Shown: positions 12,950 to 24,200 of the stretch, piece after piece
Layout: every line of letters starts with the position of its first letter
Numbering within the stretch: the first letter of the stretch is position 1
Assembly (NCBI GenBank): GCA_032158295.1
Contig: CM063256.1
Span: 15,694,574 to 15,758,573, forward strand
Length of the DNA stretch: 64,000 nt
Direction: 5' to 3'
Source of the DNA: Pycnopodia helianthoides
Taxonomy: Eukaryota; Echinodermata; Asteroidea; Forcipulatida; Asteriidae
Notes under the pieces: generated by a model
Seen by the model: only the letters and a program-made list of their open reading frames with translations
Databases searched by the model: none
What the model was told of the DNA's origin: nothing
Made by a program: the position numbers and the translations under genes

Positions 12950-14464
12950 AGCTGTTTCTGAAACTTTCAACTTCAGTGTTATTTGTACATGTAATTGTTT
13001 TGTCTGTAGTTCACTGTTTGTATTATCTCGGAAAATGAAATAAATATAATATATATAACTTCGGTGGAGTCACTCTGCTGGCACTCGTTTTATCGCATAG
13101 GCCTTGTTGTTAAGCCAGCTATCAATCAATGGCGCCTATCCCTACCTTGATCAAACCACTGCGTGAATCCAACGTTAAAGTTGTTGAATAATGTTTCTGC
13201 TATGAAGGCTATATACTTCATTGCAACTGTTTTATTTCAGGTTTTATATTCTAATTTGACTTTTTACTATTTCTCAACTTTTATTCATGTGTGGACGTAC
13301 AGTACGTTGTTTATATAGTGATATCCATTTAGAACCTGTTGGCCTATACACAATTCCATACAAAACATTATGAACCGTGAGCATGAACATTGACTCCATG
13401 AAGCTTGATTTTTCATAACTTGTTTTTGTGCTGTGTGTGATAAAATTACATTTTCTTTTCTAAAAATTAAGCATAGATGAAATAAAGTTGGGAAGAGGCA
13501 ATCAAGGAATTTGAGTGACATTTTGGATTGTGGTTTTTTAGTTTGAAAAAGGGAAGCTTCGATCCCGTTTATTGCTGAAATACTTGTGTGATGACGTGTT
13601 TGTTTTTTCTACCGAAAAATGAAAAGAGGAAAAATGTTATAGGCCTAAGAGTTCAGGCTCTGCTGTGGCATTTGCTTGCACGATTTTAAATCAGTTTTAT
13701 TTGTATGAGAATGAATTTATTGTATTTGTTACAAAACTGAGTTGTATGGCCTTGTGATTTCAACGTCAGATCTAAACTTTCAGGCATGCAAGAATTACTA
13801 ATAACATCATACAGCAATATGCTAAAAAAAGTTAACTCGTCTTGCAAAACACTAGACTTCAGTCCGCCGGTTTCCAACAGCCTGAAATGTTTCCAACCAA
13901 GGTTGGAAAACTATTGGGAAGCCATAGCAGATAGTCACATACAGTTCGTAACAATGGTACACAATATTAAAAATAACTCTTGAATTTGTTGGAAACAAAG
14001 CAACCAATCTAGGGATGTTTCCTTTTTAATTGAAAGTTTGCAGAATGTTGAATTTGGTCATAACATCTGGCAACACGAACAATGTTTTGCTACCATTTGG
14101 CCCGGATTTGTTTTAATAGTTATCAACAAATTGTAGGCCTTCCATTAAAATTGATTAACATAACATAGTCTGGCACTAAGTATGCAGTGCACCTATGATC
14201 TAACTAAACGAATTGTAACAGTGGCTGTGAAGAGAACTTTTGGATCTGGATGGTTACTTGAAGTTGATTCATCAGTGATGGTTGAGTAAACATTAGGGAA
14301 TAACAACACAAGGATAAAGACAGGTACTCGTCTAGCTGGATCATGGATACAATGATTTAATTGAATTGAAACGTGCAGTGACGTAAGCTGCGCTATGATT
14401 GGTCCGATGTGTTGTAATCAGTGTCAGCTTGCACTTTCGATCGTATTGTTCGAACATCATGTAT

Positions 14465-14737
14465 TGTTATACCTCTGTTTTGAATGCTGTATTTTCATTG
14501 GCGCAGAACGATCACATGAGCGGGCAACAAATATCCTTGTTATACCTCTGTCTTGAATGCTGTATTTTCATTGGCGCAGAACGATCTCATGAGCGGGCAA
14601 CACTATCCAAGTACCACTCTCCTCTCACATGCGCACGCGTCGTACAACTTTCTGTGCAGCAAAGGTTCGAGATTATCATCGTTAATGTGATCGTTCTGCG
14701 CCAATGAAAATACAGCATTCAAGACAGAGGTATAACA
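14465..14737. repeat. Direct plus inverted repeat cluster upstream of CIB
   Basis: A 73-bp unit (TGTTATACCTCTG...GAGCGGGCAACA) occurs at 14465 and again at 14538. Its first 49 bp return in inverted orientation at 14689-14737. The outer copies could fold into a hairpin. It lies about 0.5 kb upstream of the CIB start codon. Confidence 0.75.
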
Positions 14738-14896
14738 AAATAATGTGTACTTGTAGTTGTGTACGTACATATAGTACGAGGAGTGAAGTGACTGCAGCGA
14801 ATCTCCGCATGCAATGAACGTAAGGTCAAAGGTACATCTGGCAACATCCGGAAAAGCCGGTCTCTGGCGTTATTAAAATTCACGAGCCTTGAAGTG

Positions 14897-14904
14897 TGAC
14901 GTCA
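14897..14904. promoter_or_regulatory. CRE-like palindrome TGACGTCA
   Basis: A perfect cAMP-response-element core sits 316 bp upstream of the CIB start codon. The position suits a promoter element, but an 8-mer alone is weak evidence, and the same palindrome also occurs in repeat DNA at 33.5 kb. Confidence 0.3.
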
Positions 14905-15219
14905 GACAACGCAAACTTGGGGTTAAAATAAAGAGGGCGCTGTCTGTGGGCCCACCTGTTGCGAACCAATTACGCTGGTTACAAACTTCTCCTCGTGGGT
15001 CGTCATCTCTTGAGCGGGTACCAATGAATGGTATGCAATTTATTGACAGGCATTACTATCATGCGGAACATAACGTAATCTCTTCAATCGTCACCATAGG
15101 ATATCGTAAACTGAAAACGGACTCTGCTAGTGCTAGTGCGACGGAAAGAGAGGATGTGAGATTTGCTGATTTCGTACTGAGACTTGACAGCAGAAACACA
15201 AGAGGAAGTTACATCAAAG

Positions 15220-15270
15220 ATGGGGGGGTCACATAGTGTTTTCACGGAGGAAGAACTTGGTGATTACCAG
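15220..15270 (+). CDS. CIB coding exon 1
   Basis: Seventeen codons from MGGSHSVF to GDYQ, ending in phase 0 at GTAAAA. Exon length and sequence match the first coding exon of CIB genes. Gly2 and Ser6 fit N-myristoylation. An overlapping frame starts at 14889 in the presumed 5' leader and ends inside this exon. Confidence 0.88.
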
Positions 15271-18200
15271 GTAAAACTTAGCTGACCCGTCACGAAGGTT
15301 AAGTTGTTGTTGATCAACAAATCATCGAGTGTACAGTTTTTTACACCATCCATGACACCACACCGACAAACTGACAAAGCTGACTGACTGAGTGATAGAC
15401 CGTCGTCACACACTGTCATTGTCATGGAGGAAATTTTTACTCAGTGTACAAATATTTATGATTCAAGTTCATGTACACCATCAAGAAGAAAAGATAACTA
15501 ACAATTGTAATTGTAATTTTAACACTGTAGTCTGTAATTGTTAGCAGTTGATACTTAGTGCCAAATACGCTGGACTCTGCATGGTTGTGTTTCGTGTTTG
15601 AACTTCATATGTCTGGTTATATGCCTCGAGACACATGCACAACGGTAAACATCATGGCGCCGATGATGTAAAATTTTGCGTTTGCCCAGAGATTTGTTAA
15701 AAAAAGTTACACCAAAACGAGCGCGCACATTTTTGTAATAATGTGCATGCATGTACTAATGTGCTGATGTACATGTAAGTACAACCATAGAGAAAGGTAC
15801 AACTTGGGAAAAAATCTAGGCATAAAATTGTGGGTTTCTATTCGACAAAAAATGTGACACTCTGAAGGTACATGGGCGTAAGAAGCGGAGGGAGTCCAGC
15901 GTATTGGCACTATTTTATGGGGCTATAGTAAAGTATAAACACTTAACAACAGTAACATTCTTAGTCTTGCCAATCATTGAATCAACCAGCCGAAGTAGCT
16001 AGGATTTTTGTTAGTTACCCCCTTCCCTATTAAGAACTATACACATGGCCTCATACATTCTTTAAAGCTTTAGTTTCCATACTTGATTCTCCATTAACAA
16101 GGGAAGAATTTTATAAATACTATAACTAAAGCTTTTTGAAACACTTTGAGTGAGCTCCAGTATTACTACTTTTCTGTGCTTTAGTCCTCTAAAAACACTC
16201 TATATGATGTTCATATACAAAACCATCAAAATGTTTTCTTGTGGGCACACTAGTCTCATTTTAATGGTCTGTTTACACAAGGCTACATTGATTCACTTTT
16301 CCCTTACACGTCCCAACTATAGTTGGGACTGGTCCCAACTTGAGTGCTACAGTTGGGGCGGCCCAAATATAGTCGGGATCGCCCATAGAACTCTACAGTA
16401 CAGGCTGTACTGCACAGATAGCCTCTGCGAAAATGATAACCCTGATCAATCGTGGCATTTGTGAGGACTGTGACATGCGGGCGTGAAGCTCCTTCTCCTC
16501 AACTTGTTCATTATGTGGGTTGTGAGCCAAGTTTTGGCTTTAGAATAGTTTAAAAGATGAGAGAGTACCCACTAAGTTTTGCTGAATGGCCATTTAGTAG
16601 CACCCCTTTATGGAGCAACTTTGCTCATAGACGCATTACATTAAAAAGTAGAAAACCAAACCAAGTAAACAAGTTTTAAAAGTCTAAAACAGACCAAACA
16701 ACAAGCGCACTGAAAAAGAAGGAAACAAAAATGACAATCAAACTTGCAGCAAGGGGCAAAAAGAACGCAATACAGGTACCACTCAAAAATCAACCAGTAA
16801 TACATCAATGCCACATTGGTCAATGATGGCTGATGTCTTTGAATTTAATAAGAGTTTGCACCTCACTGTTTCAGTGACTGGCCAGCAGGACTAGTTAGCT
16901 TGTCATTTCACTAGTCCCCTTTTTTTACTAGTCCATATTTCAATTAAATAATGATGCTTTTCAACATTAGAAAACCAAATCTCAGACATGTTCTTAAATT
17001 TGTTTCCCTTTTTCTTGATCTTTCTAGGAGCTTACATTCTTCAGCAAGAAAGAAATTTTACAGTAAGTGACTAATCTTTTTTTTAAATTCACTTTGATTT
17101 AAGACATTATATTGTAGAATTTGCTTTGCTTCGTCCTACAGGTACACTTAACCCATTGGATACATCAGAAGGGCGTGGTTTGGTTTGGGTGTATACTGTA
17201 GACTTTGAGCGCAGAGAATACCTAGTCTTGGTGCAAGACATTGTTGTTCCTTATCACTCGACTGTCGGACTATATCTTGATTCTCGCTATCCGCCCACAC
17301 TCTAAATATACCGAACAGCAAATGATTTTAGGCGCTGTTAGGAAAAACTTGAATTCTGCGTGTCTTCTAAGCAAAAGCCCTCCATTGGTAAAATAGTGGT
17401 TCCTGGCTTCTAGCCAGCACCATCTATCGGTGAAATAGTCGCACCGTGTATAGTGTTGAGTCACTATTTGTATAACAGCGTCTTGCCTTAAGACCAAGAC
17501 TAGCGTAGTACATCAGTATTTGGGAAGGTCATGTCTGTATGGCAAACGCAGCTTTCCCATTGGTCAGTCTGGGACAGTTTCCCATACGCTTATGGTCACA
17601 TGCTGTTGGTATTTTTTTGTCCGTCTCTAAAATAAAAGGCATTAGACACAGATGACAATTATGCTTAATGTTCGTCTGGTTGTATTTCTTAAAGGAACAT
17701 TACAGAATTGGTTTTTGCTAACAAAACAGTTGCTGGCAGTGTAAGCACTTTATATAATCCACCATATACATAAACTGACAAACCTGTAGAAGTTTGAGAT
17801 CGATCGGCCATCTGGGTCAAGAGAAAATAGTGCAAAACCGATTACAAATTTGCATGTGTTATACAATGCATGAATAAAACGCTCATGAGCGATAAACTCC
17901 AATCGGAAATTAGTTTGATTTATTTCTCATCAAATATGGGATTTCAGACGAATATTTCTAGGGATATTTTCTACTATCATCATCATTAGACCGTGTAAGT
18001 TTTATGTAAATCTGTGATCAAAAGTATATTTTACAATTACCAATTCTGTAATGTGCCTTTAAAGATTTTACTACATGTTTACCATGCCTAATATTGGATA
18101 GGGTATCCCCCCATACTTTAACCCTATTTTCCTCTTGTAAAAAAATACTCTAAAGAATTCCTGAGTATCCAAGCACACACTTAAGACACAATAGGGGGAG

Positions 18201-21200
18201 GGGTTTAGTTTGTTATGATGGACATGAGACTTTACTAATACAGGATTCTGAAGAGCCCTTGGGGTGGGGGGGGGAGGGGTGTTTTCGGGAGTTAAAATTC
18301 CAGGGAGTTAAAAATGATTGTCTATTTTTTCTTTTCTGTTTTTTCTTTCTTTCAGTGTACACAAGAGGTTCCATTTACTGGACCCAGATGCAGTTGAGAG
18401 CCGACAAGAATGCAAGGCTTCCAATGGAAAAGATTCTAGATCTGCCAGAACTAAAGGTAAAAGCAGAATTCAGTTCCAAATTTACGTTTAAACTCCCTAA
18501 AATGATTTAAAAATAAATTGTGCTGAAATGTTTCCCTGATAATAATGTTTTCAGGGAATGATACGTTGTAAATTACCAAATTACCTTTTCGTTAGTAAAT
18601 TGTCACTGATTAATTACAGCGTATTTCAATTCAGCAAGTGATAAGTCCCTGGGAACAATAAGTGCCTCTTGTTAACGGTTATCGGTAATTTTTATGGCAG
18701 TTATTTTTAGCGCAATACACACCTGCTTTGTGAAGGCTTTTACGTGGCCTCAAATTATATACTTGATTAATTGCTAAGGCAATAGTTTTTTACAGTATTA
18801 TCATGATGAAAGAAAATTGTTGGTTACAAATGAATGTGGTGTTGATGAGAGCTACATTACGTCATCATCATTAGCGTTAACATTTAGCAAGATAACTGTG
18901 AAAGGTAGAAATTAAAAATGATTGACCTAGTTAATTTTGACTTTTATTTCTCCAAATAAACACAATCTGTGAGCGATTTCTCCTACCGTGTGTTTAAACA
19001 GTGTACCGCTTTGGGCAGCTGGGCGGTCCAGTGGCTAAAGGGTTAAGCAATTACCCATCGAGTAAAATCTATTTTTAGAAGATATGGAGGCTGAAGGAAA
19101 ATTGGCAAAGCTGTTTTGTGTTTACGTATGTACACTGTAACTTAGCCGTTTTAGGTGTATAGCAAATTGTGCATGCACCTGTTGTCGTTCTGTTAATAAA
19201 CTAAAATGGTTATCTGAATCCCAATTCACAACGTATAACAAATTTAGCTCTTGCTTAAAGATCAAACACAAGTACTATTGGTAATTGTCATAATTTGTTT
19301 CTGTAAAAATGTAAACTGAGTTTCACTCTGAAAGCTCACTTGCATCGAAAATACTGCAAGAGTCAATCAATTATTAGCAAATAAAGACCCCCCCCCCAAA
19401 AAAAATTAAAAAATGGCTACCCCCAAATCACCAGTTCTTTATATTTCAAGTCAGTTATTTCAGTTGCCACAATCAAAATAAGCATAATGTTTAAAGTGCA
19501 CATAATCCCAGACAAAATATAAACTGGTTTTGCCTTGGTTTTTTGCTATAAGACAGGATCACCTATGTACATACTTTACTAACTACTCTTATTTTCTGGT
19601 AAGCATGATTTTGTTGTGCTTAGCTAGTTTTTGTGCGTAAGCAGCTCTATGAAATTTGGCCCAGGTGTTTTCTAGGCACCCTGGGAAATACAGTAAAATG
19701 CGAAGCCACCTCTTCCTTCATGAAAACACTTTAAAATGCTGAAGTGCATCAGGCATTGCGTAAGCTTTTTGTAAAGTAGACCACCGGGCTAGTAAACTGC
19801 ATTTTACTTGCCCCTAGAAGTTTGAGTTGCCCAGATTTTAAACATGTCTTGTTCACCTATGTACGTATTTCACTAACTACCATTATTTTCTCATTTTCAG
19901 GTGAATCCATTTCGTGATAGAATCTGTAAAGTCTTTTCGTCTGCTGAAGATTGTTCTTTGCTGTTTGAAGACTTCTTGGATATGATGTCAGTATTGAGTG
20001 ATGCTGCACCCAAGAGCGTCAAGGCAGAATATGCCTTCCAGATATACGGTAAAGATTGACACCTTAATGCTCTAATTTTGTTATAGAGTATTGAATTCAT
20101 TTCAATTCTTTATTTAGTGTGCACGCTAACACTTGACAAACCAATATGTCATACCTGAAAACTACTTTTAGCTCCTAATATTGACTTAACACGTTGACTG
20201 CCGCCTACGAGTATATTCGTAGTAACAGGTGTAATGGATTCTGCCACTACGAGTATACTCGTAGAGAATGAAAGGGCTTTGTATTGTTATTTGAATACAC
20301 TGGCATCACTGAGAACGCAACGTATACGCTTCTGGCAGTGGTGAGCACACATCGTTAAAATTTGTATGCTACATGTTGACAAAAAAAAAGGTACCTACTT
20401 GGTATGCACGCATGCGCACCACACTGGGATGCTTGGCAAATGGGAACGCCCCTTCAAATTTATTACCGGCAGTCAACGTGTTAAAGCACACAGGGTGAAA
20501 ACATTTTTTTTTGATACCGATATGGGGCAGAGGTTATCGCTCCTCCCTCAACGTTCCCAAACTTTGACACAATATTTTCCTCTTGTACAGAAGGACGCAC
20601 CCCCCCCCAAAAAAAAAAAAACAATAATTAATTAATTCCTCTACAAAATTTCTAAGATTCCAAGCACACAATAAAGACACAATAGGGGGTACACCATACC
20701 CCATATCGAGCACCAAACTGGGACCGTCCTAGACAATTAGAATTAAGCAGAAAATATTGCTTTAAAATGCCTGCTAAGCAACAATAAGCAGGATACTAAT
20801 CACAGATGCTGCATATGTTAAATGGTATTTTAGCTTGTAACTTTTTTCTGGTAAGCATAATTTTGTTGTGCTTAGCTAGGTTTTGTGCTTAAGCAGCTCT
20901 ATGAAATTGGGACCAGATGTTTTCTAGGCACCCTGGGAACTAAGTAAAATGCACAGCCACTTCTTTCTTGATGGTTGAAGTGAAACATAGAGCAAGTGAA
21001 AACACTTCAAAATGCTGAAGTGCATCGGCATTGCGTAAGCTTTTTGTAAAGTAGACCACCGGGCTAGTAAACTGCATTTTACTTGCCCCTAGAAGTTTTA
21101 GTTGCCCAGAATTTAAACATATCTTGTCATAAATGTATCTTTCTGATGGATTAATGCTAGCAATCACAACCAGTTTATTGGTCAAATGGATAACATTCAC

Positions 21201-24200
21201 GCTCTCAATTTTTCAAGTTATTCTCATCTGAAAAGGAAGAAATATGAGCATTTTAAAGAAGTAGGTTGCACAGTGTTTAGTAGCCCACAGGGCAAGTTGA
21301 GAAGTGGTGTTTACTAGCCCATAGCAGTTCTTACTAGAACATATGCTAGTCAGCTAGTGTTAAAAGTGAGCCCTGAGCATACAGCTCTCCATTTGTGTAA
21401 TTGATTACATACAACTTTGAAAATACTGTGGTTCCCATGGCCTTGGCCACCATGTTACTCTAACCATTAAACTAATAGTACATATGTATGAACTTGGTTT
21501 CACCACAAGCACCCTGATGTATCACAGTGGTGAGTCAAGACCCCCCACTTATTGAAGCATCGTTTAATCTGAGTGGATGCTAAGCTACCTGTTTATGGTG
21601 ACAGAGTAGTGCAAGTCAGTGGACAATCTGTCTGCTAACTTCCGTGGAATCACAGGGAGTCCTTAATTAGCACGCTATTTTTTCAAAAAAACAATCTAAA
21701 CGCTTTTAAGGGATGGGCTTGTGTTTTTCTCATTGCAGACTTCGATGACGATGATTTTATCAGCAGTGCAGACCTGCGTGAAGTCGTTAACAGGCTGACC
21801 GGGGAGCAGCATTTGTCGGATGAGGACATGCAGCAGTTGATTGATAATGTAAGTGACAGTGTCGCTAGCTGTGGGTGTCGCTAGCTGTGGGGTGTCTTCT
21901 TTTGATTTTAGCGTCTGACTGGGTTTTGATTATAGATAGGGTTCAATCTGAGGACAAGGGGGTTATGTGAGGGCTAGTTTAAAGGGGATGTGAAAGGGGG
22001 TATCGTACTCGTGTGAATTCAAATCTATCCCAATCCTGTAGTAATGTGGAAATAACTTAATGATAATACATTAAATGGAGACATCAAGTTTTCACAGGGA
22101 AATATATTAAATGACCAAACTGTTTATGAATCTTATCATAAACCAATTAACTACCAACAGATTTGTAACATTTTTTACTAGAGCTTTAACCTCCAAGAAG
22201 TTCTTCTTGCCAAGTTCATTCATTCTATTCCTCTTCAGCATGTACTGTGGGGCTGGTTTCACAAAGCTGTTAAGCACAATGGATGCTTAGCACAGTCAAA
22301 TCTTGCTTAGCAAAAATTGCTTACCAGTCAAAATACTATACATTACATGTACATACATACATATAAGGCATTTATAAAGCACCACTACATCAAGAATGCA
22401 GCGCATTAGATTGGGTATAAACAATTTGTGATACACTTCTTAATTTTGCATAAAGAATCAGATTCTCTGAGGGAGGTAGTGAGTGCATTCCGGGTTTTGG
22501 GAGCAAAATGAGAAAAGGTGGAACTAACGCAGACTGGAGACTATAATGTAGATTGTTTGTGACTGATGCCCTGCTAATTTTGGCTCAGCAGAAAAAGTTG
22601 TTGAGCACCATTTCCTTTGTATAGACCTTTCTTTTGTTGATCAACAAACCGCGCTGGTTAGCATGGAGGGCCCAATGAAACCGCGCTGGTTAGCATGGAG
22701 GGCCCAATGAAACTGCGCTGGTTACATGGAGGGCCCAATGAAACTGCGCTGGTTAGCATGGAGGGCCCAATGAAACTGCGCTGGTTAGCCTGGAGGGCCA
22801 ATGAAACCGCGCTGGTTAGCATGGAGGGCCCAATGAAACTGCGCTGGTTAGCATGGAGGGCCCAATGAAACTGCGCTGGTTAGCATGGAGGGCCCAATGA
22901 AACCGCGCTGGTTAGCATGGAGGGCCCAATGAAACTGCGCTGGTTAGCATGGAGGGCCCAATGAAACTGCGCTGGTTAGCATGGAGGGCCCAATGAAACC
23001 GCGCTGGTTAGCATGGAGGGCCCAATGAAACCGCGCTGGTAGCATGGAGGGCCCATGAAACTGCGCTGGTTAGCATGGAGGGCCCAATGAAACCGCGCTG
23101 GTTAGCATGGAGGGCCCAATGAAACTGCGCTGGTTAGCATGGAGGGCCCAATGAAACCGCGCTGGTTAGCCTGGAGGGCCCAATGTTAGCAAAATATTCC
23201 ATCAAGGGTACAGATTTTGTGACCAAATTCAACATTTCTGATAATGTTCAATTAAACAAATATACATCTTATGATTGGTTGCTTTGTTTCAAACAAATTC
23301 AACACTATTTTTGAATATTTGTGTAACATTGTTACAAACTTTGGCTATCCGTTTTGCTTTGCATTTATGGCATCCCATAGTTTTCCAGCCTCGGTTGGCA
23401 AAAACTTGGGCTGTGACGTTGCAAAAGCCAATTTCTACCCAGGTCGTCGACCTTAAGTAAACCTGAGCGTAGACCCTTTGCGTAGACACACACACCCAAG
23501 TGTGTAAACACCTGCCATTGGGGATCTCCAATAGACTGTATCAGTCTCGCGCTTATTTAAATTTCCGGGACCATTATGGTCCCAAACATTATGGAGTTTA
23601 ACTTGGACAGGCTTTTGTTTTGTCAGTTATTTTAGCTTAGCCAGTTTATGGCCATGAAAATTATATATGTTGTTGGGAATGTAATTCTAAGTTACAAACA
23701 TTATGAAAGTGAAATCAATTCAAAATAACAAAGAAAACACAAGAATAAGACTCTGTTTCCGGTTACTTGTAAAAAATTACGGTCATGTTGTCGTTAAACC
23801 TACGTGTTGGATGCATAAATTGGGGCGTGATTCGAAAATTGGGTTTCTAAAAGCATCCTCGTCTAAAGTTGATTTTTGTTTCAATGTTAATTTGAAAAAA
23901 TTATTTGTATACAAATTGAATTCTACTTATAGCAACTTGCTACGGGTATTTTTATTTTCATGAATTTTGTATATATATGATTTTAAAAGAAGATTTGATT
24001 TCATAGAAAAATATAGTCTTCGTTTGAGCTGATTTCTCGTTTTCGACACATGCAAGACTTGCACATTCTATTGTCCCTCTTTTGTTTGTACTCATAACTT
24101 TTGGCAACAGTTCCCATTGCTTTTGTAAACACTTTCCAACTGGGGACCTTCATCCAACCAAAGATCCTATGGACCTTTTGTTTACAAAAAGAGTGACTTA

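Larger units (their letters stand above)
10734..15219. other. Intergenic region between divergent SLC16 and CIB genes
   Basis: Holds the presumptive promoters of both genes. Recognisable content is an interrupted MITE with a LINE insert (11740-12500), a 25-bp perfect hairpin (12684-12751), a fold-back element (about 12817-12949), a direct plus inverted repeat cluster (14465-14737) and a CRE-type palindrome (14897). No protein-coding exon is recognised. Confidence 0.5.

Noticed and set aside
14889..15236. 115-codon plus-strand frame upstream of CIB
   Set aside because: It overlaps the CIB start codon in another frame, has no family resemblance, and is more likely 5' leader or chance; an upstream-ORF role is possible but unsupported.
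22649..23185. Regular 32-bp repeats resembling a CRISPR array
   Set aside because: Units follow one another without spacers and the context is a eukaryotic intron; this is a minisatellite.
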